The notes: generated by a model from the letters alone, not told the origin. Positions 1-6,954 are shown, counted from the stretch's first letter. The stretch is DNA of 7,773 nt from an uncultured Eggerthella sp. (GCA_902470405.1 CABRGJ010000035.1:1-7773); one strand, 5' to 3'. Numbers and translations: made by a program.

Positions 1-549
1 CGTAGTGTAGAGCGGACCGGTCATGAACTTATCGAGCCTAATATCGTAGGTATATGAGCTGCTCATGGTGTTGATCTGGTCGAAGATGTCGTCAACCGTG
101 TCATCTCCATAGGAATCGTAGGACTGAGCGGAGATCCCTGTGGAATTCGCCACAGCGAGCCTGGTTTCACCTTGAAGGACCGCAGCTGCCTTTTCAGCGG
201 CGTTCAGTTCTTCCTTTTCAGGTGCGTCGGATCCAGAAGCATCCTGCGCAGTGGAAGAGCTGTCCTTCTTAGCATCGATCGCACTAGAAGCTTCATCCTT
301 CGCTGGCTGCTGAGCAGGATCCTGCGTGGCGACAGGCTCCTTCGCAGGAGCATTAGACGAGGTGCTCTCTGCATCCTCTGAAGTGTTGTCGACCGCAACG
401 ATGGTGATGGTCGATTCGCTGCTCTCCCCTTCAGGGGCGGCAAGCGCCGGCATAGCGGTGAGACCAAACGCCAACACAACCGCAATGAAGCAGGTGAAGA
501 GTTTGGCTTTTGTGATGCCTTGGTTCGCAAGGGCGTGGTGCTTGTTCAT
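1..549 (-). CDS. Secreted protein with Ser/Ala/acidic stalk, C-terminus cut by window edge
   Basis: The reading frame is open from the ATG at 549 to the left edge, giving 183 residues with no stop, so only the N-terminus is seen. Residues 1-37 form a classical signal peptide: basic residues at 14 and 16, a hydrophobic core at 17-33, and an Ala-Leu-Ala cleavage site before Ala38. Residues about 40-125 are low complexity, rich in Ser, Ala, Asp, Glu, Thr and Lys and almost free of aromatics, as in an exposed linker or stalk. From about 140 the composition becomes more globular (aromatic and acidic residues). An AAGGA ribosome binding site lies at 557-561, seven bases before the ATG. I do not recognise the family; a cell-wall-attached or extracellular protein is the natural guess, but the part that would tell is outside the window. 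It is divergent from the envelope genes at 912-3199. Confidence 0.8.
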   Translation of the reverse strand, partial: MNKHHALANQGITKAKLFTCFIAVVLAFGLTAMPALAAPEGESSESTITIVAVDNTSEDAESTSSNAPAKEPVATQDPAQQPAKDEASSAIDAKKDSSSTAQDASGSDAPEKEELNAAEKAAAVLQGETRLAVANSTGISAQSYDSYGDDTVDDIFDQINTMSSSYTYDIRLDKFMTGPLYTT

Positions 550-617
550 CGGAACATCCTTACCGTCTTCTCCTCATACGGCCGATCGCTCTCTGCTCGA
601 CTCGACCTCTTCTCCTC

Positions 618-639
618 TAAAGTCATAGTAAAGTCATAG
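618..639. repeat. Perfect tandem 11-bp direct repeat, operator candidate
   Basis: TAAAGTCATAG occurs twice back to back (618-628 and 629-639). On the minus strand each unit reads CTATGAC followed by TTTA: a 7-base element plus a 4-base AT-rich spacer, with an 11-base period, about one helical turn. This geometry is typical of direct-repeat sites bound by OmpR/PhoB-type response regulators. Placed just downstream of the predicted start, it would suit repression better than activation, if the promoter call is right. Confidence 0.6.
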
Positions 640-650
640 CGACCACGTAT

Positions 651-679
651 ATCCTACCACTTTGGAAAAGCATAATCAA
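651..679 (-). promoter_or_regulatory. Candidate promoter of the secreted-protein gene
   Basis: Read on the minus strand, TTGATT (674-679) and TAGGAT (651-656) are separated by 17 bases. Each matches the housekeeping-sigma consensus at four of six positions. A start near 644 would give a leader of about 95 nt before the ATG at 549. The tandem repeat at 618-639 lies just downstream of that start. Confidence 0.4.
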
Positions 680-839
680 TCCTTCAACAGCCGTTATTTG
701 ACAGCGCACATGAATCGTGAAGCTCTACGCTCCGTTCCTTCATAGATGCCCTCTCCACTCGCCTTTTCGTCCATACAAACCACACAGAGAAACGCTCTTA
801 TTCAAAGCGACCGATCGAAAAAACCTTGGCGATTAGGGC

Positions 840-845
840 TATAAT
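840..845 (+). promoter_or_regulatory. -10 element for the polymerase/ligase gene
   Basis: A perfect TATAAT lies 66 bases before the ATG at 912. No good -35 is found at 16-18 bases (the sequence there is A-rich, GAAAAA) and there is no extended TG. The promoter would be weak or activator-dependent. The start would be near 852, leaving a leader of about 60 nt that contains the inverted repeat at 864-890. Confidence 0.4.
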
Positions 846-863
846 TGTCAGACTGAACGACCC

Positions 864-890
864 GCTCGAGGAACGACTCAACCCTCGAGC
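864..890. repeat. 8-bp inverted repeat in the leader of the polymerase/ligase gene
   Basis: GCTCGAGG (864-871) and CCTCGAGC (883-890) are exact reverse complements around an 11-base loop (872-882). In RNA this is a stable GC-rich hairpin ending nine bases before the AGGA ribosome binding site at 899-902. No T-run follows, so it is not a complete intrinsic terminator. It may be a protein operator or an mRNA structure affecting translation or stability. Confidence 0.5.
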
Positions 891-911
891 CGACCGATAG
901 GATCCGCATTC

Positions 912-2354
912 ATGGCTGAGATCGTCGCCGAATCCCTCAAAGAACATCGCTCTGGCAAACTGAGGTTCAACGCCAGCAAGAAGACTCCCACATCTGGCAA
1001 GGATACCGAGCGCTCGCTCTCTGCGCTCGTGATCGTCTTGTTCGCCGCGCTTGTGGTGCTCACCCTCATTGGCATCGGTACGAGGATGTACATATCGCTC
1101 ATCGGTATCGCGATCTGCATCGCATGCCTGTTTCGCAAGGAGGTGCGCATCGACTGGTGGATCTTCCTGCCGCTCGTTGCTTATGTAGGCATGAATATGG
1201 TGTCATCCTATGTCGCCTATGGCTCGATCCTCTTTGGATACGGCACGTTGCATCTTGTCTTCATCACGCTCTATGCCGCATCCTGCTGTCTTCGCATCGG
1301 CGAAGCGAACCTGCTACGATTGCTCGCTGTGCTCTGGGCGGCTCTTGCAGCAGCCATCGGTATCGTCGCATTTGTCGTGCTCGCATTCATGACCAGCCCG
1401 ACGCGCCTCGATTTCGTGATCGGAAGCCCGAACAGCCTGGGCATATTCCTGGTCTTGAGCTGGTTCGCGCTGCAAAGCTGCCGTATGGCGAAGATGGACT
1501 CGCGCCTCTTCCGATTCGTCGAGCGTCTTGAGCCTGTCATCCTGCTCGCGCTTGGTGTGACGCTTTCCATGGGCAGCATCGCCGCGCTGCTGATCGGTCT
1601 TGTGGTACTTGGCTTCTCATACGGGCGCAGCGAGCATTCCGCGAAGGAAGGCGCGCTCTATGTCGCAAAGCTGCTACCCAAGATGCTGCTTTCTGTCGCC
1701 ATGGGCGTTCTCATGTATATGGCAGCTGAACGCGCTGAGGCACCGATCCTCTGCACGGTTATCTTGGTGTACTTGGTGGTGATGGTGCTCCTCTGGAAGC
1801 GCTTCACTGCGTTTCTTGCGAATAACACGAAGATGGCGATCGCGCTTTCGGTGGTTGCGCTGCTCTGCATCCCGCTCTTCATCTTCATGCGTCCGAGCGC
1901 GCTGGCCACGTTCGGCGAGCGTCTTGCCATGATGCAAAACGGCATCAGCTATCTGCTGGTAGACCCGATCGTGGGCCTCGGCCCGATGCAATGGCGTGGA
2001 TACAACCTGATCGACTCGGATATGTACTTCAACACGAATCACATCCATAACGCCTACATCCACGTTGGTGTCGAGTTCGGCCTCATTGCTATGATCGCGC
2101 TCATCGTCATCACAGTGCGCGTGTTCATCAAGCGCTATAAGCAGGCACAACACGGTGAAGACGCGGCGATGCTGGCACACATGCTCACTGACACAGGCTT
2201 CTTCTATGTGGGCGTAGTGGGCACGTTCATCCTGACGGCAGGAGGATCGGAATCGCCAGCAAAAGCGCTCTCGAAGATCGCTACTAAGGTGTTGTTCGCC
2301 GCCCTCGCGATACTGCATTTTGTCATTCTCTGGATGTATCTTGCACTGTTCTAA
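912..2354 (+). CDS. O-antigen polymerase/ligase-family (Wzy_C-like) membrane protein
   Basis: This 480-residue polytopic membrane protein has a cytoplasmic N-terminus of about 34 polar residues, then roughly 12-14 hydrophobic segments (e.g. 36-56, 59-74, 83-103, 108-126, 134-160, 172-190, 207-237, 258-272, 278-295, 308-326, 388-404, 428-444, 458-480). Wzy_C/O-antigen-ligase hallmarks are visible: Ser-Pro-Asn-Ser-Leu-Gly at 172-177, Glu-Arg-Leu at 336-338, Gly-Leu-Gly at 355-357 after a conserved-type Asp-Pro, and His-x-His-Asn at 377-380 followed by Gly-x-x-x-Gly (386-390). The 340-380 stretch corresponds to the large extracytoplasmic loop. The family joins lipid-linked glycan repeats to each other or to an acceptor at the outer face of the membrane; in a Gram-positive-type cell the product would be a wall polysaccharide or glycosylated wall polymer. 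Polymerase and ligase cannot be told apart from sequence alone. The start is supported by AGGA at 899-902. It probably shares an mRNA with the amidase 71 bases downstream. Confidence 0.85.
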   Translation: MAEIVAESLKEHRSGKLRFNASKKTPTSGKDTERSLSALVIVLFAALVVLTLIGIGTRMYISLIGIAICIACLFRKEVRIDWWIFLPLVAYVGMNMVSSYVAYGSILFGYGTLHLVFITLYAASCCLRIGEANLLRLLAVLWAALAAAIGIVAFVVLAFMTSPTRLDFVIGSPNSLGIFLVLSWFALQSCRMAKMDSRLFRFVERLEPVILLALGVTLSMGSIAALLIGLVVLGFSYGRSEHSAKEGALYVAKLLPKMLLSVAMGVLMYMAAERAEAPILCTVILVYLVVMVLLWKRFTAFLANNTKMAIALSVVALLCIPLFIFMRPSALATFGERLAMMQNGISYLLVDPIVGLGPMQWRGYNLIDSDMYFNTNHIHNAYIHVGVEFGLIAMIALIVITVRVFIKRYKQAQHGEDAAMLAHMLTDTGFFYVGVVGTFILTAGGSESPAKALSKIATKVLFAALAILHFVILWMYLALF

Positions 2355-2425
2355 ATGAGCGCGCGTTCAACGTGGCAGCACAGACGACAAAACGACCGTG
2401 AAGATTCGGCGAAAAAGGGGCTCTC

Positions 2426-3199
2426 ATGGCAGATGATTTGACCAAGGATCAAACGAGCACATCGAGTACAACTGGTGCTTCGAATGCGAGCACGCTGCCG
2501 GGTACGGCAGGTACTTCGGGTACGGCGGGCGCGAAGAAAACGCGCGATCGCGTGCTGGTTGCCGTGCTCTTGATAGGCGCACTCGCGATCGCCATCGCGG
2601 TCTTCACGTCATGGATGTTCGGCAAAGAGAAGATGCCTGACTATGTCGGCTATCCGCTCGAAGGAGCCGAGAAGCAGCAGGTGATCGAGCAGAATAGCCC
2701 TCTGATCGACTACGTATGCCTGACTCCGAGCGCGGATTTTCCGCGCGATCAACAGATATCGAAGATCACGATCCATCATATGGCGGCTGATCCGACGCTT
2801 GAGGATGTGGGCGCACGCTTTTTGAGGCGCGATGTACAGGCATCTGCGAACTATGGCATCGACTCATACGGAAACGTGGCGCTCTATGTTGAAGAAGCGA
2901 ACCGTTCATGGGCGAGCAGGAATCGCGAGAACGACAATGCCGCTGTGACGATCGAGGTCGCTAACGATGTCGTCGGTGACAACTGGCACGTGAGCGATAA
3001 GGCCTTCGATAAGCTCGTCGCATTGTGCGTGGATATTTGCAAGCGCAACAGTATCGAGAAGATCGATTTCACAGGCGATGCCTCGGGCAACCTTACCTAT
3101 CACGGCATGTTCGACGGGGCGACCGAATGCCCTGGCCCTTATCTGAAGAGCCGTATGCAAGACCTTGCTGATGCGATCAATGAGCAGCTCGCGCAGTAA
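2426..3199 (+). CDS. Membrane-anchored N-acetylmuramoyl-L-alanine amidase (Amidase_2 fold)
   Basis: The 257-residue protein would cut the amide bond between muramic acid and L-alanine in peptidoglycan. Residues 1-40 are a Ser/Thr/Gly/Ala-rich cytoplasmic tail with a small Gly-Thr-Ala-Gly repeat (26-35). Residues 43-65 form one membrane helix, and 66-257 are extracytoplasmic, so it is a type II anchored enzyme rather than a freely secreted one. The zinc ligands expected for the T7-lysozyme/PGRP fold are present: His in Ile-His-His-Met (117-118), His226 in Tyr-His-Gly, and Cys235 in Glu-Cys-Pro-Gly-Pro. Other matches are Ser-Ala-Asn-Tyr-Gly-Ile (140-145), Trp-Ala-Ser-Arg-Asn (162-166) and Val-Thr-Ile-Glu-Val (174-178). 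AAGGGG at 2415-2420, five bases before the ATG, supports the start. It sits behind the polymerase/ligase gene with no promoter or terminator seen in the 71-base gap. Likely roles are wall remodelling or making room for attached glycan; a T7-like lysozyme or recycling role is less likely because it is membrane-tethered. Confidence 0.88.
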   Translation: MADDLTKDQTSTSSTTGASNASTLPGTAGTSGTAGAKKTRDRVLVAVLLIGALAIAIAVFTSWMFGKEKMPDYVGYPLEGAEKQQVIEQNSPLIDYVCLTPSADFPRDQQISKITIHHMAADPTLEDVGARFLRRDVQASANYGIDSYGNVALYVEEANRSWASRNRENDNAAVTIEVANDVVGDNWHVSDKAFDKLVALCVDICKRNSIEKIDFTGDASGNLTYHGMFDGATECPGPYLKSRMQDLADAINEQLAQ

Positions 3200-3211
3200 A
3201 GGGACGCCCGA

Positions 3212-5122
3212 TTAACGGATCCACTTTTGCAGCATGCGAACCAGATTCTCGATCTCGAGTGGCTTTGACATGTGGTCGTTCATGCCCACGCTGCGTGCGT
3301 GTCGAATATCTTCGGCGAACGCATCAGCTGTGAGCGCCACGATGGGGATCTCGCCCAGATCGGGACGTTCGTCTGCGTGACCACGAATCGTTTCCGCAGC
3401 TTGATAGCCATTCATGATCGGCATCTGGATATCCATGAGCACGATATTGTAGTAGTCCGGCTCGTGCGCGAGCAGCATCTCGACCGCAAGTTTGCCATTC
3501 TCTGCATGTTCGACCGTAGCACCTGTCATGCCGATGAGCTCTTTGGCGATCTCGGAGGCCATGACATTATCCTCTGTGAGCAAGACACGCTTATCGGTAT
3601 ACGTAAGATCCTCGAGCATCGCTTTCTCGTCGAGCAGCGTCTTCGTCTCCCCCGTGAGCAACTCCTTCATGACCTGCACCAAACGCGAACGGAAGAGCGG
3701 CTTCGAGATGAAGGCATCTACGCCGACCTGGCGCGCTTCCTGCTCGATCATGGACCAGTCGTATGCTGAAAGGATGATGATGGGCACATTATCGGCGGTG
3801 ATATCACGAATGCGCTTCGCCGCCTCAAGACCGCTCATCTCGGGCATACGCCAGTCGAGAATGATCGCGTGGAACGGATCGCCTGCATCGAGCGCTTTTT
3901 GAACCCGCTCAATGCCCTCTTTGCCCGAGAGCGCGAACTCGCTCTTCATGCCGATCTCGTCGAGCAGCAAGCATGCACCTTCGCACGCGATGTGGTCATC
4001 GTCGACCACGAGCACGCGAATGTCTTTCAACTCGGACAGATCCTCCTCGGCGCCATCGCGCAGCTTCAAGTGAACCACGACCGTGAAAGTAGTGCCCTCA
4101 CCCTCGACCGAATCGACGTCGATCGTGCCGTTCATAAGGGTGACCACGCTCTTCACGATCGCCATGCCAAGACCAGTGCCCTCGATCTTAGTGGTGCGTG
4201 AATCGTTGGCACGCGTGAAAGGATCGAAGACGGTCTTCATGAATTCTTTGCTCATGCCGCAACCGGTGTCGGTGAACACGAACTCGTAGCAACCGCTGCC
4301 TGGGATATTGCTCGGCAACTCGGAGATGCGCAAACCAATATGCCCGCCTTCAGGCGTGAACTTGATGGAGTTGCCCATGATGTTCACGAACACCTGCTGC
4401 AGGCGCGTCGGATCACCGATGACATGCTCGTGCTTGATGTCGACCAGATCGACCTTGAGCTCTTGATGCTTGGCTGCGATCTGTGGATTCATCATGGTGA
4501 TGAGGTTCTCGATCGATTCAGGCAGATCGAATGGTTCATCAGAAAGGCCGATGGAGCCCGATTCGATCTTGGCCATATCGAGCACCTCGTTGATGAGCCC
4601 GAGCAGATGACGGCTCGCCGAAGTGATGTTGCTCAGGCATTCACGTACCCGCTCTGGATCGTTGACATGCATGCCTGCAATAGCAGTAAGACCCATGATA
4701 GAGTTCATCGGCGTGCGGATATCATGCGACATGGAGTTGAGGAAGTCGCTCTTAGCTTGCGAGGCGTGCTCGGCAGCTTTGAATGCATCCTCGAGCGCAT
4801 TACGGGAAGCGAGTTCTGCTGCCTTGGCATCGGTCACATCCTGAATAGTCACCAACACGCTGGTAGGATCATCCGACTCGTCACGCGTAAGACAGAGGAT
4901 GGAGGCCTGGAACCAACGCTGGCCATCGTGATCTGTCGTGCGCCATTCCTCTTGGATGAAGCGCACGCTTGATCGAGACTGCATCGAGCTCGATGCGGTC
5001 CTCGACGGTAACAAGGTCCTTATCGACGATCGCATCGAAATGCGCACGTAGATCGGCACTCTTACCCTTGGGCGGCAACGTGTTCTGATGATTGTCGTTC
5101 TTAAGGAATTCGTAAGTGCCAC
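3212..5122 (-). CDS. Downstream fragment of the split kinase: HisKA, HATPase and two receivers
   Basis: The second frame is open for 636 residues from a GTG at 5122 to 3212. Its first 50 or so residues are Arg/Ser/Thr-rich and look like the wrong frame of the upstream gene; PAS-like sequence begins around residue 53 (near 4966). No ribosome binding site precedes the GTG. The useful part is the complete kinase core (His133 here), receiver 1 (Asp423) and receiver 2 (Asp564). Independent expression is doubtful; the stretch is best read as the C-terminal two-thirds of the gene ending at 3212. Confidence 0.55.
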   Translation of the reverse strand: MALTNSLRTTIIRTRCRPRVRVPIYVRISMRSSIRTLLPSRTASSSMQSRSSVRFIQEEWRTTDHDGQRWFQASILCLTRDESDDPTSVLVTIQDVTDAKAAELASRNALEDAFKAAEHASQAKSDFLNSMSHDIRTPMNSIMGLTAIAGMHVNDPERVRECLSNITSASRHLLGLINEVLDMAKIESGSIGLSDEPFDLPESIENLITMMNPQIAAKHQELKVDLVDIKHEHVIGDPTRLQQVFVNIMGNSIKFTPEGGHIGLRISELPSNIPGSGCYEFVFTDTGCGMSKEFMKTVFDPFTRANDSRTTKIEGTGLGMAIVKSVVTLMNGTIDVDSVEGEGTTFTVVVHLKLRDGAEEDLSELKDIRVLVVDDDHIACEGACLLLDEIGMKSEFALSGKEGIERVQKALDAGDPFHAIILDWRMPEMSGLEAAKRIRDITADNVPIIILSAYDWSMIEQEARQVGVDAFISKPLFRSRLVQVMKELLTGETKTLLDEKAMLEDLTYTDKRVLLTEDNVMASEIAKELIGMTGATVEHAENGKLAVEMLLAHEPDYYNIVLMDIQMPIMNGYQAAETIRGHADERPDLGEIPIVALTADAFAEDIRHARSVGMNDHMSKPLEIENLVRMLQKWIR

Positions 5123-6185
5123 TTACCAGGTCGACCGTGAACAAGCTGCTGAAGAGGTTCGTTGAAGCATCGATGATGCGTGTCGCCTCTTGACGCTCGA
5201 GCAACAGTTCTTTGTTCTCGCGACGAGATTGCATGACCAAGACCACGATGATGAGCGCAGCAGCAACAAGAACGCCGCCAACAAGAACGAAGCCAGCCAA
5301 GGTCGCGTTCTCGACCATGCTATTGGTGATAGAGGCAGGGAATGCACGAACGAGCATCCAATCGAAATCGGGAAGCTTGGTGATGAAGGTGTTGCCCGTG
5401 CCTTCAGGAGTGTTGTAGGTGAAGTTAGTGGTGATCATCTGAGCGATCTCTTCATCGAGCGTAGCGATCTGGTCCGATCCGATGCCACGTGCGGCGAAGA
5501 CCTCAGCAATGGTGTTCGCATCGGGCTTGACCGACCCTGCTTGCGCGATGATGGCCCCATCGGGCTTGCAAAGATAGGTTGGCGTCGATTGATCGTAGAA
5601 CTCGGTGGTCAAAAGCTCCGTAAGAGAATCTTCATGCAGCACCGATGCCATGATGCCGACGATCTCGCCATGCAAGATGACAGGACAGAAGAAGATGACG
5701 GCGTTCTGGCCATCGAAGATGGCGCTGTCGACGAAGCACATGCCGCTCTTGCCCTGGATGCCTTCTTGATAATACTCGCGATCAAGCGCCGAAGCGGTCG
5801 ATCCGTCTCCGTTGTAAGCAGTGCCCGAACGATCGATGAAGAAAGTATTGTCGAACTGCGAGGCATTGAGCATGCCGACAGCTTCTTCAGGGTTGAGCTG
5901 GGATTCTTCGAGTGTTTGTTCGTAGACAGCAGCAGCAGTCTGCACGCCTTCGAGCGAGGTCTTGAACGTGTCGTTCACACGACGCGCGGTCTGGCCGCTC
6001 GACGTCTCGAGGTATTGCGTGTTCTGTTCGACGATGCGCTGGGAATTGACGTTCACGAAGCACACGAGCGCGATGACAACGATCGCGACCGCAGCGCAGA
6101 TCGCGATGATGCGCGTGCGGGTCTTGTTCTTCCAGACGCTTTGGCCCTTGGGCAGGATCTGATCGGTTGGCTTGACGTTCTCCAT
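4881..6185 (-). CDS. Upstream fragment of the split kinase: Cache-like sensor and two TM helices
   Basis: If the frame break is real and not bypassed, translation from 6185 gives 434 residues: TM1, the extracellular sensor, TM2 and the first part of the PAS-like region. The last residues (from about 407) are out of frame and Arg/Pro/His-rich, ending at 4881. Sensor features include Asp-Arg-Glu-Tyr-Tyr (135-139) followed by a Gly-Lys and a later Gly-Glu-Ile-Val-Gly-Ile (173-178), as in the membrane-distal part of dCache domains. Such a product could bind ligand but not signal. Confidence 0.55.
   Translation of the reverse strand: MENVKPTDQILPKGQSVWKNKTRTRIIAICAAVAIVVIALVCFVNVNSQRIVEQNTQYLETSSGQTARRVNDTFKTSLEGVQTAAAVYEQTLEESQLNPEEAVGMLNASQFDNTFFIDRSGTAYNGDGSTASALDREYYQEGIQGKSGMCFVDSAIFDGQNAVIFFCPVILHGEIVGIMASVLHEDSLTELLTTEFYDQSTPTYLCKPDGAIIAQAGSVKPDANTIAEVFAARGIGSDQIATLDEEIAQMITTNFTYNTPEGTGNTFITKLPDFDWMLVRAFPASITNSMVENATLAGFVLVGGVLVAAALIIVVLVMQSRRENKELLLERQEATRIIDASTNLFSSLFTVDLVSGTYEFLKNDNHQNTLPPKGKSADLRAHFDAIVDKDLVTVEDRIELDAVSIKRALHPRGMAHDRSRWPALVPGLHPLSYA
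4981..4996. repeat. 16-bp perfect palindrome beside the kinase frame break
   Basis: GCATCGAGCTCGATGC is identical to its reverse complement. It lies 14 bases to the right of the best placement of the frame shift (4967), within the PAS-like coding region. ATCGAG also recurs at 4972-4977 and 4983-4988, an 11-base spacing. Palindromes and short direct repeats are both places where polymerases slip. Confidence 0.6.
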
Positions 6186-6280
6186 AGGAGGCCCTCCCTG
6201 ATCGGGTGACAAGCTCGGAGCATTGTGCCTGGTTGCAAGGTAGGCAACCATGAGCTCATCCGAGCTAATGAATTCCCTGC

Positions 6281-6286
6281 ATTATA
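6281..6286 (-). promoter_or_regulatory. Extended -10 promoter of the kinase gene
   Basis: On the minus strand a perfect TATAAT is preceded by TG and one base (TGATATAAT), an extended -10 that can work without a good -35; none is seen 17 bases upstream (CCTAAT). The start would be near 6274, leaving a leader of about 90 nt to the ATG at 6185. This supports transcription of the kinase separately from the nitroreductase. Confidence 0.55.
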
Positions 6287-6341
6287 TCACGCAGTCCTTT
6301 CGCATTAGGTTTTTTGTAAAACGAGTCGAAACGAAGATGAC

Positions 6342-6854
6342 CTACAGGTATGTGACCGTCTCTGTGAGGGGCTTGCGGTTGCCGTGATTGGGCAGCGGAC
6401 CAGCGCCTTCGGCGGCGTAGCCCAGATCGAGCAGCATGAGCACTTCCTCATTCTCGGGCAGACCGAGCAGATCGGCGGCTTCGGCGGGATCAAAGAGGTT
6501 GACCCAGCAGCTGTCGACACCGATGCTGGCCGCGGCGAGCATCATGTGCGTCGCGACGATGGATGCGTCCTCCACGCCCGAATCGCGCTGGCCGCCAGGG
6601 TAGGTGAATGTGCGCGTGGTGTCGAATGCAACGATCAACACCGTTGAGGCGTTGAAACGACAGGGCGTGAGCGCGTCGATCTTCTGCAGCGCCTCTTCGC
6701 TGCGCGCCACGTAAATGCGCTGCTCCTGCAGGTTCTTCGCGGTCGGTGCCTGACGGCCTGCCTCCAGGATCACGGCAAGCTCGTCATCGCTGATGGGACG
6801 ACCGTCGTAGCTCTTGCACGAATAGCGCTTCTTAACGAGTTCGCTGAATTCCAT
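6342..6854 (-). CDS. Nitroreductase-family FMN oxidoreductase
   Basis: This 170-residue protein has the layout of a short nitroreductase: Arg-Tyr-Ser (10-12) for the FMN phosphate near the N-terminus, Ala-Pro-Thr-Ala-Lys-Asn (36-41) for FMN, the helix Asp-Ala-Ser-Ile-Val-Ala-Thr-His (96-103), Ser-Ile-Gly-Val-Asp-Ser-Cys-Trp (110-117), Leu-Gly-Tyr (144-146) and a C-terminal Arg-Lys-Pro-Leu (160-163). Members are usually homodimers in the cytosol that move electrons from NAD(P)H to nitro compounds, quinones or flavins; the substrate cannot be told here. The start is set by AAGGAGG (6861-6867), six bases before the ATG. It is short for the family, whose members mostly run about 170-220 residues, but complete. 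It lies 156 bases upstream of the kinase start in the same direction, and the kinase has its own promoter, so an operon is not required. Confidence 0.88.
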   Translation of the reverse strand: MEFSELVKKRYSCKSYDGRPISDDELAVILEAGRQAPTAKNLQEQRIYVARSEEALQKIDALTPCRFNASTVLIVAFDTTRTFTYPGGQRDSGVEDASIVATHMMLAAASIGVDSCWVNLFDPAEAADLLGLPENEEVLMLLDLGYAAEGAGPLPNHGNRKPLTETVTYL

Positions 6855-6954
6855 AGTTGACCTCCTTTTTTGCGGCGCGGATTTGAAGCGAGACGCACCA
6901 GATACGCAACGCTATAGCTGTCGCACCGCTACTCAACAGCCCCTAATACTTCTC

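Larger units (their letters stand above)
550..911. other. Divergent intergenic control region
   Basis: These 362 bases separate the secreted-protein gene (minus) from the polymerase/ligase gene (plus). I see no convincing coding sequence. The region holds a candidate minus-strand promoter (651-679), a tandem 11-bp direct repeat (618-639), a perfect TATAAT for the plus strand (840-845) and an inverted repeat in the plus-strand leader (864-890). An isolated TTGACA at 698-703 has no acceptable -10 at the right distance. Confidence 0.7.
3212..6185 (-). pseudogene. Hybrid sensor histidine kinase with two receiver domains, split by a +1 frameshift
   Basis: Read with one base skipped near 4967, this encodes about 990 residues: TM1 (about 25-46), extracellular double-Cache-like sensor (about 50-290), TM2 (about 295-318), a PAS-like region (about 330-455), HisKA with Ser-His-Asp-Ile-Arg-Thr-Pro (phospho-His487), HATPase with N box (Asn605), G1 Asp-Thr-Gly-Cys-Gly and G2 Gly-Thr-Gly-Leu-Gly, receiver 1 (acceptor Asp777) and receiver 2 (acceptor Asp918, Lys973). 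No HPt or DNA-binding domain follows, so phosphate must leave through a separate HPt or regulator. The chosen start is the ATG at 6185, with GGGAGGG (6192-6198) six bases upstream; an in-frame ATG at 6251 lacks a ribosome binding site. The first frame stops at 4881; the second has a stop at 5123-5125 and no credible start. All catalytic motifs are intact, so the break may be recent, a sequencing error, or a recoding site. The 3' end is 12 bases from the amidase stop. Confidence 0.8.

Noticed and set aside
54..66. ATGAGC-T-GCTCAT palindrome
   Set aside because: Lies inside the secreted-protein coding sequence and reads as ordinary codons; no regulatory context.
698..703. Perfect TTGACA on the plus strand
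   Set aside because: No -10-like hexamer at 16-19 bases; the sequence there is AGCTCT-like.
1674..2318. 214-residue minus-strand open frame inside the polymerase/ligase gene
   Set aside because: His/Arg/Asp-rich shadow of a well-supported membrane-protein frame on the other strand.
5190..6209. 339-residue plus-strand open frame opposite the kinase sensor
   Set aside because: Asp/Arg-rich antisense shadow with no start signal; the minus strand carries the clear sensor and TM features.
6310..6325. AT-rich 5-bp stem with flanking T-run as terminator between nitroreductase and kinase
   Set aside because: The stem is only A-T pairs plus one G-C and too weak to call a terminator.
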